Assembly (NCBI GenBank): GCA_021029095.1
Contig: JAJOHG010000080.1
Coordinates: 57,559 to 121,558, forward strand
From: Phellopilus nigrolimitatus
Lineage: Eukaryota > Basidiomycota > Agaricomycetes > Hymenochaetales > Hymenochaetaceae
DNA length: 64,000 nt
Reading direction: 5' to 3'
Positions 12,510-22,919 of the stretch are shown one piece after another. The notes below the pieces were generated by a model, which saw only the letters and a program-made list of their open reading frames with translations, had not been told where the DNA came from and made no database searches. Position 1 is the first letter of the stretch; each line of letters starts with the position of its first letter. Made by a program: the position numbers and the translations under genes.

Positions 12510-13895
12510 AGGCGAACAGGGAACGCATGCGCTCCGTATCGCGCGAGCGCAGGGGCTTGTCGCGTTTAGCGGGCTCGATAACGAGTCGGTGTTGCGATAG
12601 ACGCGGAGCGAGAACGAACAGCGAGTATGAATCCTGGGCCGCAGGATACTTCATCAGAAGATGAGATAGTAGAGCCACTTGAAGTAAGCAGTAAAATTGA
12701 GAAAAGAAAATAAGACGACCTCTAAGTAGCTTGAACGCGGCTCGTACCGAGAAGCTAGCGCAATCTACGCGTGCGACAACCAAATCTCTTGATACCGACC
12801 AGCTGCAATTTGCCAACAACGCGTCCCATCTGACAAGAGTGAGCCACGCGCAAGTTCTGAGAACAGGCTCCGACTCCTCCGCGCGCGCGAAAACCATGGA
12901 AGACGTAGCCGGAGGAAGTGAGCGGGCGCACTTTGCTAGGATACAGCCTACGAAGACGCTCGGACGCACTCATGAACGACCGCGGTATCCGATAGGAAGT
13001 GCGCTCGCTTCGACTCATCACTGTGACTTAGGCACAAGCAACGCCGACCACGAGGTTATACGCACACCGCTCTGGACCCTTCTCTGTACTTGCGTGCCTG
13101 TGCGTGCGAAGCGCGGGCACGCATGGAATCTTAACGCGCGGGAGGGAGGATGGCGTAAAGGTGTCGTGGGCGGGTAGCCAGATGGACGAGGAGGGGACGC
13201 GGCTGGCTGAGACGGCGACCGCGATGCGCGTCATGGCTGCGAAAAGTGGTCTTGGAGATGAAAAAAAAGGAGCTCAGACCGAGCGAGTCGCGGCACGATC
13301 GCAGCGCGTTAGCTACCGAATGGTCAAGTCCGTCGGTACGTGCTGCCTCTGCCGCTCAAAGTTCTGCAATACAGGTATTTACGGTATCTACATTCCAGTT
13401 GTATTCAGCCTGTCTTATGTGAAAGACTCCTCCCAATAGTAACGTCTATGATGCTGGTGTCCCTGGCGTCGGTGTCAGGACAAGCTTGTATTGTCCTTAA
13501 AATATGATCAGGCCGTCTCGTCGGGAAGACATCAAATATCGGCTCAAGTATGTTTAGCACGCCCATGCTTATGATACGCGAAGAGAAGGAGGCCTCGCTA
13601 ACTGTGATGAAGGTGTCGTCAGCACGTTCGACGCGTGCGCAACTCGAGCACTGTGAAGGTACGCGACAGAAATTGACAATCGTCTTCGGTATGCATGCTG
13701 CTCATTAATCCGCATCCCATATTCTTTCTAACGTATTCCGTTACTTGGATTTCAGTAGAAAAGGTAGAAGAGATTCATCCCATACGATGAGGCCACCTTG
13801 CCCCTATGAAGGTGAAGCTGGTCCTCATTACAGCGCGCACGCGCTCTTCCAGGCGTTTCTATCCCCGTCAAATCAGATGGGCGGCGCCTCTCAGG
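12510..13895. repeat. Left arm of a 1.35 kb inverted duplication
   Basis: Matches the reverse complement of about 20880-22215. For example CTAAACGCGACAAGCCCCTG (right, near 22170) is the complement of CAGGGGCTTGTCGCG..TTAG (left, near 12552), and GGCGTTTCTATCCCCGTCAAAT (left, near 13852) matches the complement of the segment near 20900. Both arms contain open frames, but homologous frames are interrupted by different indels, so coding is doubtful. Arms are about 7 kb apart. Confidence 0.75.
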
Positions 13896-14149
13896 CATTG
13901 CAGGGAATCTCTGCTTCCCTGGCTACATATCCTCTCAATTCTGTATCTCTGAGGACCCGCGTCTCGCGCCGGGATACCGCAGGGAAGCGCGTCTTTCTGT
14001 GTGGCTGCTACGGCGCGCGCAGTGAAAAGCAAAGGACCCAGGGTGACCCAAAACGCGTCGTGACGGGATCGTTTGCCAGGTGAATGACAGAGAATCACAA
14101 GCACCAAATGCGCTGTGTTATTCCGTCCAAACAACTTTGAATTCGAGCC

Positions 14150-14640
14150 AGGCCTCGCGAACTGTGATGAAGATGTCGACAGTACGTTCGAGGCGCATGT
14201 AGCTCGAGCACGGTGAAAGGACGCGATAGAAATCGACAATCGTCTTCGGTATACATGCTGTTCATTCATCTCCGTATCCCATCTTCTTTCTAACGCATTC
14301 TGTTACTTCGATTTCAGCACGCTCTATCCCGTACGATGAGACATCTGAGACCACCCTCATTACAGCACACAAACGAGCGACCAAGCGAGCGCTTCCATGC
14401 GTTTCTCTCCCCGACAAATCAACGGACGGCGCTTCTCATGCAGTGCAGGGAATCTCTGCTTCTCTCCTCTCAAAAATCATTCGGCATACTCAATTCTGTA
14501 TCTCTCGGGACCCGCGTCTCGTTCCGGGATACCGCAGGGAGACGCGTCTTTCTATGATACTACTACGATGCGTGCAGTGTAAAATTATAGTTTTCGAAGG
14601 ACCCAGGGCGACCCGAAACACGTCGTGATAGTCCCACCAG
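14150..14640. repeat. Direct partial duplication of the inner left arm
   Basis: Repeats about 13590-14090 at a spacing of about 565 bp. Shared segments include AGGCCTCGC(T/G)AACTGTGATGA, GACAATCGTCTTCGGTAT, CTTCTTTCTAACG and CTCGGGACCCGCGTCTCG-like sequence followed by GGGATACCGCAGGGA. The copies differ by scattered substitutions and short indels. No gene. Confidence 0.7.
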
Positions 14641-15534
14641 GTACGCTGCGGTCTAGACAGCTTTGAATTCAAGCCAGTCGACTAACTCGACGAATCAGCG
14701 TATCTAGGCTGCCTGTTTAGCTTCTGGGAACCTCACGGCTTCCTTGCGGCCTTTGTGACTGCCGCAGAAATGCCCGTGATATTATGCAGGTGATGCCCGT
14801 TGACGGCGATATTCCAGCACCGGCGTGCCGTCTCGGCTTCGCACTCGCGTATGGAGGTCGCTGTGCTGCGCAGCGTGCTCGCCAAATCCTAGCTTCTCAT
14901 TCGCGCAACCGCACCAGAACCATATTGTAGGTGGAGTTCGGAAAAGAGGTATGCAATTTGAGATGAAATATTACAACGACTGAGTGGCAACTGAAAACGA
15001 GATCGAGATCATGAGAAACGCAAGATGGAGAGGACGGAAGACGTATGGAAAGGGTGCGGGGAGGAGAAAAGTAAATGCACAATGAAAGGCGGGGTAGAAG
15101 GTACGGAGACGGCAGAGATGGCAGGAAAAGTAGTATAAGTGTCCACGACGATTTGTTTACGGTTTCGTAATTCTCTCCTCCCCACATGCAGTACACGGAA
15201 ACGCTTGACGTCTATAACATCCCACATCGCAGCCCACGTCCCAGAACGCCCTTCGCCCTCCACCCTCTAAGTCCTTGTTCATCAACATTCATGTCATCAT
15301 CAACATCTCAAAACGTGCAGCGAATAAATCCTCCGACAATCGCCAGTCGTGGCCAAGTGTAGCGCGAAAAGGGGCTGGCATAAAAAGAACGAAGAACCGC
15401 AACACGCGTGTCGGGTGCAGAGGGGGAAAAAAGGGTAACCAGGGTCCAGACGAAATCCATGAGGCAGTTATCGAGCGAGCGAGCGGTGATGTGCACGGTG
15501 GGAGAGATTCGAACTCGAACACACACACGCACGC
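14641..15534. other. No gene recognised; 3' flank of the Rho gene
   Basis: No convincing coding sequence on either strand. Minus-strand open frames at 14897-15263 are low-complexity and serine/proline-rich. The part nearest 15535 should hold the 3' untranslated region of the minus-strand Rho gene. Confidence 0.4.
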
Positions 15535-16399
15535 TCAGACGACGACGCACTTGGTCGGCTTCTGGCGCTTGTTCTGAAGGAGCGCGTACCGGGTCGCATA
15601 CTGGAAAACTTCACGCACGCCCTCGCCTGTCCGGGCAGAGCACTCGAGGTACTGCTTCGCGTTAATCTTCTGCGCGACGGCAACACCCTATAAGGAAAGA
15701 AAACCGGACAATATCAGCAAACGAAGCGATACACACACGCACACAGGATTAGGTGATCACGACATACCTCTTCCGGTGTCACAGGCCGTTGCGACGTCTT
15801 TCTCAGCTCCTCGATCGTCCTGGGGTCCTTCCTGAGATCCTTCTTGCATCCAACAAGCAGCACAGGCAGGCCCTGGCAGAAATGTGTGACCTCGGAATGC
15901 CACTAATGGAGCGAGTACCGTGCGCAACAAATAGATAAATAAATAGAAACAGGGGGAGAAATGGGGTGACATTAGTCATATGACGCGATAGGCGCAAGCG
16001 AGGGCGCAAAGCGCAAATGCAAGCCACGACGTACCTTCTCCTGCACGTTGTCGAGCGAGTCGGGCGAGTCGACGGCGAAGCAGATAAGGATGACGTGTGA
16101 ATCCGGGTATGAAAGAGGGCGCAGGCGATCGTAATCCTCCTGACCAGCCGTATCCCACAACGCAAGCTCTACTCGTTTCCCATCCACCTCGACATCCGCG
16201 ACGTAGTTTTCGAAAACGGTCGGAACGTAGACCTACCGGCAAAACCGCAATCAACGTCCACCCTCCAAAAGACAACACGTCATCCAAAAAACGAAGCTCG
16301 TACCTCTGGAAATGTCCCTTTAGAGAAGACGATAAGGAGACACGTTTTCCCGCATGCACCGTCTCCGACAATTACGAGCTTTCTGCGAATTTCGGACAT
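15535..16399 (-). CDS. RHO1: Rho1-like small GTPase
   Basis: Four exons on the minus strand, 16399-16304, 16232-16035, 15902-15768 and 15687-15535, join in phase to 193 residues, the usual Rho length. All nucleotide-binding motifs are visible: P-loop GDGACGKT (about residues 12-19), switch I ending in VPTVFENY, switch [26 protein letters not shown] in place of the NKxD-type specificity motif (about 116-120) and ECSART near 159. The C-terminal CVVV is a CaaX box; valine at the last position is less usual than leucine, but geranylgeranylation and plasma-membrane attachment are still expected. Rho1 GTPases switch between GDP and GTP forms and control fungal cell-wall glucan synthase and protein kinase C. 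Rho1 is favoured over Rho2 or Cdc42 from the overall pattern. The start is fixed by the conserved [14 protein letters not shown] beginning. All key residues are present. Confidence 0.95.
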
Positions 16400-16686
16400 C
16401 GTAGATGAAAAATTGAGGTTGATGTGAGACGAGAGAGAGTTGGAAGGAAACGAGGAAAGGGTTGTCAGCCGGTTGCCACTTCACCTACCGAATTTGGGAC
16501 ACTTTCATTCTCAGATTGATGGGGGTCTGGACTTGACGAAAAATCAAGACGCGCCGGTGCCGGTGCCGGTGCCGGTGCTGGTATTGCTGCTCGTACCTCT
16601 GGCTGGTACTGGCACTGAACGCGTATAGGCTCCACCATGCTCGCTCTACGCTGCTGCTGCCTCGCGCAGCTTTCTCTTTTACTACC
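16400..16686. promoter_or_regulatory. Shared divergent promoter region
   Basis: Only 287 bp separate the start codons of the minus-strand Rho gene and the plus-strand gene at 16687, so both promoters must overlap here. It holds a short GCCGGT hexamer run at about 16552-16580 and a pyrimidine-rich stretch just before 16687. No clear TATA box was found. Confidence 0.45.
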
Positions 16687-18159
16687 ATGTCGGCGCCATT
16701 TCCGTTTGCCCCCCCTTACGGTTTCTACTACCTGCCCTACACGCCCTACTACACACCCTCCGCTGGATCTAGCTCGGCGGCCTCGGGTCACGTCCTCTAC
16801 GCGTCCTCCGCGAGCTCGCATGCGGAAAAACGGCCCTGCACGCGCGTGCCACCCGCGTCTATAGAGGGCGTGGGGGTATCATCAAACAAGCGTGAAGGTT
16901 CAATTGCAAGCCTACCTGTGCCGGAAGTAGACACGCCCATCGTGCTCAATCATCGCATTTGGGGTGTCGACGAAACCCTTTTTTCCTGCGCAGGTCAGCA
17001 ACTCGGTATGTTTCCGCTCTCCCGCGCCGCCAGACCTGGCTGGGCAGGCTCAGCCCAGCCCGTCTACTGCCTACCAAATCTAATCTCCCGCTTCAACTCG
17101 ACGCTCAACCGACCCATCGCCGTCACGTCTGAGGCGGCGCCTGCTCTCAAGCGGAAACGCTCTGATGGAGAACTGGTGCCACCCGCCAACAAGGAGCAAC
17201 ACGGCGGGTTTGCGCTTCCACATGCTGCTGGATCTAGCTCGGCGGACTCGACTCAGGCCGTCTACCCGTCCTCCTCCGCAAGCTCACCCACTTTGGGAGA
17301 TGAACACGCCCGTAATTCTAATGCAGGTTGGCTTTCTGGCACATACCAAACTTCATTTTTCAACTTCTACACGCCCAACATCCGGCCGCTCAGATTCATT
17401 AACGACCATCCTCTCTTGGCGCGGACAACCAGGAAAAAGCACTCATTCTCTTCTTCGTCTACGACGCGTCTGGTACATCCGAATCCTTCTTCCTCTACCA
17501 GCACGCACGCTCCTTTCCCGCGCCAGGTGATAGCCAATGACCAGTCGCCCGTCTCGATCCAGCCCGTCTGCCCTCTCCCCAACCTGGTCTCTCGACCCGT
17601 CGCCGTCACGTCTGAGGCGGCGCCTGTTCTCAAACGGAAAGGCTCTGATGAAGAACTGGTACCACCCGCCAACAAGGAGCAACACGACGAGTTTGCCTCT
17701 GGATCTAGCTCGGCGGACTTGACTCAGGCCGTCTACGTGTCCTCCTCCGCAAGCTCACGCGTTCTGGGTGATGGACATGCCTTTAATTCCCGTACAGGCT
17801 CGCTTTTTGACTCAGACCGCTCCTCTTTCTTCGATTCCGACGTGTCCGACATCCGGCCGCTCGATTTCATCGACAACCAGGTGATCAGGGAAAACCACAC
17901 ATTCTCTTCTTCGTCTACAATGCGTCTAGCGCATCCGAAACTGTCCTCTTCTGTCGGACAAGTACGAGGACAAGCAGCCCAACTGGGTCTTCATCTCGCG
18001 CATGAGGTCGTCGTCTTCAAGAGGAACAAACACAGCCCGTTTCTCGGTGCCGACGGTACGGAGGACAAGTATTCCCACTACTTCTGGATCTCGGGGAAGT
18101 ACCGACAAAGGGAAGAAAACGTACGCGCACGTCAAGAGGCCGAGGCACGTGAATTATGA
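16687..18159 (+). CDS. Uncharacterised 490-residue protein with three internal repeats
   Basis: A single uninterrupted frame, which is unusual among the intron-rich genes here. No known domain recognised. The chain is serine/proline-rich and probably disordered. Three diverged repeats are visible, each opening with GSSSA(A/D) followed by a serine-rich block: from about residue 27, from about 181 (ADSTQAVYPSSSASS) and from about 338 (ADLTQAVYVSSSASS). The first two end with a strongly conserved block, PIAVTSEAAPALKRKRSDGE and PVAVTSEAAPVLKRKGSDEE, each followed by LVPPANKEQH. The KRKR stretch could be a nuclear localisation signal. The C-terminus (FKRNKHSPFLGADGTE, DKYSHYFWISGKYR) has a related fragment at 8985-9131. 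The repeats keep the same frame, which supports coding, but an alternative frame near 17430-17540 and 17930-18000 also reads as protein-like, so ancestral frameshifts are possible. Confidence 0.55.
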   Translation: MSAPFPFAPPYGFYYLPYTPYYTPSAGSSSAASGHVLYASSASSHAEKRPCTRVPPASIEGVGVSSNKREGSIASLPVPEVDTPIVLNHRIWGVDETLFSCAGQQLGMFPLSRAARPGWAGSAQPVYCLPNLISRFNSTLNRPIAVTSEAAPALKRKRSDGELVPPANKEQHGGFALPHAAGSSSADSTQAVYPSSSASSPTLGDEHARNSNAGWLSGTYQTSFFNFYTPNIRPLRFINDHPLLARTTRKKHSFSSSSTTRLVHPNPSSSTSTHAPFPRQVIANDQSPVSIQPVCPLPNLVSRPVAVTSEAAPVLKRKGSDEELVPPANKEQHDEFASGSSSADLTQAVYVSSSASSRVLGDGHAFNSRTGSLFDSDRSSFFDSDVSDIRPLDFIDNQVIRENHTFSSSSTMRLAHPKLSSSVGQVRGQAAQLGLHLAHEVVVFKRNKHSPFLGADGTEDKYSHYFWISGKYRQREENVRARQEAEAREL

Positions 18160-18299
18160 TTTGAACCGTCAAGCTTTCGATCGCTCATGTACTGCCATTC
18201 TTCGCTCTGCTTCATTCATCGACTCGCGCTGTATTTTTTGAACTCTCTAGATCATCCTTCTCATTGTTTACAATGCTGTTGTACATACTTCCATCGCTG

Positions 18300-18515
18300 G
18301 TCTCCCTGATGTTCGCGTCGAGGGTTACGAAGATGCCGTCATCCGAGTCTCAACATCTCTGACTTCTCACCAGCTATTGAGGCCAGTTTTTCTATCCTTA
18401 TAGTCGCTCATTGCATTACTCCGGGCGTGCGATGCCAAATGTGGGCCGGATTCCTAGACAGAAAATCCGTCGCCTCGTGCCCGTCGCCGTCGAGAGCATC
18501 TAATTGCTTCAACTA
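18300..18515 (-). repeat. Inverted fragment of the 3 kb repeat
   Basis: The reverse complement matches about 2345-2510 of R1 and 8250-8420 of R3: AGTTGAAGCAATT, GGTGACGGGCACGAGGCG, TTTTCTGTCGAGGAATCCGG and GAGATGTTGAGA all have counterparts here. It lies immediately downstream of the 490-residue gene, mirroring the layout at 8.3-9.1 kb. Confidence 0.65.
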
Positions 18516-18627
18516 TAGACACGCTGAATTTATTCACAAGACATCATCATTTAACGATTTGGACACGAGAACATTTGTCTTTGACAATAGCTGTTATCTT
18601 GACTAAACCTTAGGAAGGCTTCTGAGA

Positions 18628-19393
18628 TCACTTTTGGTTCTCCCCTACGAACTCGGTGACCTGGTCGATGGGAACGAACATCCAATGCTGGTTTAACGCG
18701 TCCTCGTTGACGGGATTTGAAAGGACGTATGCGTGATTATAGTCTCCCTGCATGAAAGTAACCCGTGTATCAGTCTAAGTATTCTATTCAGGAGATATGG
18801 GAAACTGACGTCGGCACTGGGGCTATAAGTAGCAGCATTACTCTGGAAATCCAGGATCCTGTGTAATCTTGTTTGAGTACGTTTGGAAACTCAGTGAACG
18901 AACTCGGACCTGAACTGAAGCGCCTGGCCTGCGACAGGATCAAGTGTCCACACTTGGGGAGTTTGACTCTGCTGGACGAACCCACTCTGTTTTATACAAA
19001 ACGAATAATATATTGGAACCAGACCATTCGAGTTGCTGGTTCTAGACGTACCTGAACGGAATTGGACACATATCCCCTCCGAGAAATATCAGGATCTGTC
19101 TGCTGAACGACTTCGAGGATGCGAATCGTCACGTTCTTGCCCCTGGTAGTCGGGTCAGAAGAGAGGACGAACTAGTGCAGCGGGAATGCTATTATTATGA
19201 GACTGGAAGAAAGTAAAAAAAAGTAGCCTACCTGCTGGTTAGTAGTCCTCAACGGATTAAAATCCAGGCCAAGGATGGGATTGCCTTCTTGGATCTTGAA
19301 CTGCGAGTTGTCAAATATATTCAGTTTTTCCACGTTGAACACGTAGTATGCGCCATCGGGAGGATAGTAGACTGGGGGGATTCGGAGGGCCAT
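18628..19393 (-). CDS. Small beta-trefoil-like protein (copy 2, no signal peptide)
   Basis: Minus-strand paralogue of the gene at 11297. Exon 1 is 19393-19232 (54 codons, MALRIPPVYYPPDGAYYVFN..). Exon 2 begins FVLSSDPTTRGKNVTIRILE and ends VSNSVQ before a GTACGT donor. Exon 3 carries SGFVQQSQTPQVWTLDPVAG and ends QALQF. A short exon reads RILDFQSNAATYSPSAD, and the last exon reads GDYNHAYVLSNPVNEDALNQ then HWMFVPIDQ, ending at the TGA at 18628. The joins are in phase and give about 175 residues. PQVWTL and QHWMFVP fit the repeated tryptophan strands of a beta-trefoil. There is no signal peptide, so the product is probably cytosolic, as for many mushroom lectins and protease inhibitors. No frame break was seen. 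Confidence 0.8.
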
Positions 19394-19446
19394 CGTTGTT
19401 GATTAACCAATAACATGAAGAGGGCGAAGATGCAAGCAAGACACTC

Positions 19447-19452
19447 TTTATA
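19447..19452 (-). promoter_or_regulatory. TATA box of beta-trefoil copy 2
   Basis: TATAAA on the minus strand in the context GAGTATAAAGAG, about 55 bp before the ATG at 19393, matching the position in copies 1 and 3. Confidence 0.6.
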
Positions 19453-20415
19453 CTCAGCATAGAAAAGGAGCCTGGTATGGCCGAAGCGAAGTACTGTCAT
19501 GTAGAGCAAAGTTCAATCGCGTTATTATTTCCTACATCGAGCTCTTGATTCGCTTAAGCGCCACCTCTGAGATGAGTAGGTATAACGTCCTGCTCGATGC
19601 GGACACTGCGACGAGGCTGAAGCTGACAGCAGAAGCCAAAGAATAACAGTGGCGGCCAGCTCGTTCGCGTTCCACCTGCCTTCACGATTCATAATCGGGG
19701 CCCTCTGACGTTCGGTGCTTAGGCGCGCAGACTAGAAGCGTCAAGCATCTTCTGTTATAATAGGATCGCTCATTTCCGCTAACCAAATTGAGTGCTTTCA
19801 TTCCTCTCGAGCTTTCCGAGTTTCGCTGGACGTCATTGTGCTATGTATATTGCTATATTGTATTTCAAATACTGCTGGAGCAAATTGAAAGCGCATGTTC
19901 TCCGTAAATCGAATTCTGTAATCGTACACGGGTTTCTCCTTTATATTAGCAGGGGAAGATATTGAAACAACTCTAAGGTAAAAAGCACTGGTTACATTGA
20001 GCCGGAGTTGAGACTTCCTTTTGGACGCCTGCCACTGCTAGCTGGTATGTGAGGTCCGCCCTAGCAAGTTGCATGACAAGCGTCAAATTTCTGACACCGG
20101 AGCGCGCTATTCTGAGTTCTGTGCGAATCCGGTTGACACTTTGTCCCCATTACCTCTCATGTATAGAATTACAATTCTCGCCTCGTGGCATATATTGACG
20201 CCACCCACGAATTAGTGCTTGACTCTTCGGATGATCACTACGCACAACACATGCCCGTCTTCTACGCTTTGAAGCGGATGAAATACGCAGAGGGTCAGTC
20301 CGGCCTTCGCTAGATCAAGTCGAAAGCTGATTTTATGTTACTGATGATTAATCAGTCTTAACTCCCCGGAGTCATATATCAAAATCTGCTGTACACTTCG
20401 CATTTGTGGGAGATG
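19453..20415. other. No gene; upstream part of a segmental duplication
   Basis: No coding sequence recognised. Patches of similarity to the region upstream of copy 3 occur, for example CATGCCCGTCTTCTACGCTTTGAAGCGGATG near 20250 against a similar string near 41445, and CTGATGATTAATCAGTC near 20340 against CTAATGATTCATCAGTC near 41531. Confidence 0.4.
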
Positions 20416-20419
20416 TTTT

Positions 20420-20830
20420 ATTTCTTACTTCTAGTTGAGATCGCGGGCTTAGAAGAAAAGGTGCTGGATATGTGCACTTGCATGTCCTGCGCGATATTTA
20501 GCCACGAAGATGCCTTGGGAGGAATTAACAGCACTTACGAGCGCAAATAGTGAGATATATTGAATATCAAAATCGCACCTTTGCTTGGAGGTTAGCAATT
20601 TAGCGCGCATGATGCGATGTCGTGACGCTTAATAAATTGAATACGAAATCAGATACTGCATCCCTGGAAGTCCCTGTCGCGTCCCCAAGCAATGTTATGA
20701 AGAGACACACCCAAACTTCGGAGCTAGAACCAACTTCTTTGCCTGATATGCGCCCAATAGCTTCCCATCGTCTCGTATCTTTGCAGACGTATTCCGACCG
20801 GTGCACAAAACCTGAAGTGTTTTTGTGAGC
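20420..20830 (-). repeat. Inverted copy of the 10.6-11.1 kb region with a relic exon
   Basis: The reverse complement matches about 10665-11100, including the exon VLCTGRNTSAKIRDDGKLLG described at 10548 and the downstream segments CCAAGGC(G/A)TCTTCG and GCAAGTGC(G/A)CA. The first exon of the small gene is not recognisable here, so this copy looks like a fragment. Confidence 0.55.
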
Positions 20831-20879
20831 GGCTATGTTGCCACGTATTCTAGAAAGAAGCAGAGATTACCTGCGCTGT

Positions 20880-22215
20880 TTGAGAGGCGACGCCCGTTAT
20901 TTGTCGGGGAGAGAAACGCCTAGACGAGCGCGCTCGCTCGTGTGTGCACTGTGACGATGACCAGCTTCACTTCCATGGGGGCAAGTGCATCCTCAGTGGT
21001 CTCGTCGTACGGGATAAAGCTCTTCTGCTGAAATCCAAGCAACGGAGTACGTTAGAAAGAAGACGGGATGCGGATGAATGAATAGCATGCATACCAAAGA
21101 CGATTATTAATCTCTGTCGCAACCCTTCACAGTGCTCGGGTTGCATGGGCATCGAACACGCTGTCGACATCTTCATCACAGCCACGAGGCCTCCTTCTCT
21201 TCGCGTATCATAGACATGGGCGTGCTAGGCACACGGGAGTCGATAATTGATGTCTTCCGCGACGAGACGCCGTGATCGAAATTCACGGACGCCGGAGAGG
21301 TGGTGCTTACATCAACGCCAGCAAAGCGTGCATCAAAAAAATATCATAGGAAGGAAATCTGCACGTAAGACAGACCAAGCACATCTGGGAGAGAGATACA
21401 GTGAGTACCTGTATTTCGAAACTTTGAGCGGCAGAGGCAGAACGTATCGGCGGGCTTGACTACTTGGTTAGTGACGCGTTTAACCCGCGATTCGCGCCGC
21501 GCCTCGCTCTATCCGAGCTACTTTCCATCGCCATGCCCATTTTTTCCCGGCCATACGCTTCACGAAATCTCCGTCCACGAAGTCTCCGTCTCGGCCAGCC
21601 GCGCCCCCTTCTCGTCCATACATCCATCCACCCGCGACGCCTCTACGTTATGCTCGCTCCCGCACGCCACGTTTCCGCGCGTGCCCGCGATTCGCACGTA
21701 CAGGCACGCAAGTACAGAGAAGGGTCGAGGGCGGCGACGTGTATAGTGCTGTCGGCGTTGCTTGTGCCAAAGTCACAGTGATGAGTCGAAGCGAGCGCAC
21801 TTCCTATCGGACACCGCGGTCGTTCATGAGTGCGTCTGAGCGTCTTCGTAGGTTGTATCCTAGCAAAGCGCACCCGCTCAGACTGCTCGGCGGCCATACG
21901 TCTTCCATGGTGCCCGCGCGCCGGAGGAGTCGGAAAATGTTCTCAGAACTTGCGCGTGGCACACTCTTGCAATAAAAGATGCGTTGTTGGCGTATATTGC
22001 AGCTGGAGTGGTCGGCATGAAGGAGATCAAGAGATCTAGTAGATTGCTAGCTCATCGGCAACAGCCGGGTTCAAGCGCGTCTTACATATTTTATTTTTCT
22101 CAATTTACTGCTTACTTCAAGTGGCTCTACTTCTCCGTCTATCACAATGCGGATTCGTCATCGAGCCCACTAAACGCGACAAGCCCCTGCGCTCGCGCAA
22201 TACGGAGCACATGCG
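20880..22215. repeat. Right arm of a 1.35 kb inverted duplication
   Basis: Reverse-complement match to 12510-13895. Translated similarity is also evident: the minus strand here reads RFARIQPTKTLRRTHERPRC and the left arm reads HFARIQPTKTLGRTHERPRY. The similarity stops sharply near 22215, where the left arm diverges near 12510, marking an insertion or duplication boundary. Confidence 0.75.
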
Positions 22216-22919
22216 GTTCTGTCCTGCATGTCGCGACATATTTGGCGCCTCCATGAAGGCTTCCTCGAGGTCGGCCATAGTAATCTGTCCTCCGCGAGGC
22301 GGTCACCGTGTTCCCCATCCTGCTTCGAGCGCGTCTGGGTGCGTCCTCTAACTCACACGACCGTCGACGGCAGCAACTTCAGCTCGACCATCAGCACCGA
22401 CGCCCGGCGGGCCCTGCGTTTCTTTGGTTCTGCATCTTCAGCCACGTAAGGCGCTTATGCAAGGCAAGGTACCCCGGCAAACATATCTCTCTTCGGGCGC
22501 CGCGTGCCGGCCGACGACGGCACGGCACGGCGCGGCGCGAACTCTGGAAACCCGCCGCTGAGCTGCCGGTACGGGGCGGAGTAACGTTTCCAGAGCCTCC
22601 CGGTCCGGCTCCTGTCCTTGATCGCACTGCCGGCCGACCCAGATCACTCGGGCTCGCACTCAGAATTAGGCTCCGCGCAGATCCGTACTACTCGCCGGCG
22701 TCTACGCACTGCTCTAGGCGCACAAATACGGTGCCGAAACTGCCCAAATCATGTTCTACGTATACGATGAGCGCATACACGACGTCAACGCACCCGAAGC
22801 CGCCTTACTTAATCCGAGCGGGTCCTGCCCTCGAGTCCGACTCCCAACTTGAACTCGTGCCACCCACTCGCTCGAAATCGCCCGCTTCAAACCCGCCGCC
22901 GCTCGTCCTCGCTCCCAAC
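22216..22919. other. No separate gene; flank of the peptide array
   Basis: A long plus-strand frame runs from 22308 through this region into the first peptide gene, but its protein is arginine/proline-rich with no motif and it passes through the introns of that gene, so it is treated as chance. The proximal 150 bp should hold the promoter of the gene at 22920; a weak TTACTTAAT lies near 22806. Confidence 0.4.

Noticed and set aside
15495..15535. tRNA-like TTCGAATCTCTCCC string on the minus strand after the Rho gene
   Set aside because: A tRNA ending here would have to overlap the last Rho exon, and no matching acceptor stem or anticodon arm could be drawn.
15976..16371. 131-codon minus-strand frame overlapping the Rho gene
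   Set aside because: Crosses the Rho introns in another frame; shadow of the GTPase exons.
17025..17055. GGCTGGGC..GCCCAGCC hairpin in the 490-residue gene
   Set aside because: Short stem within coding sequence, explained by alanine/glycine/proline codons; no sign of regulatory use.
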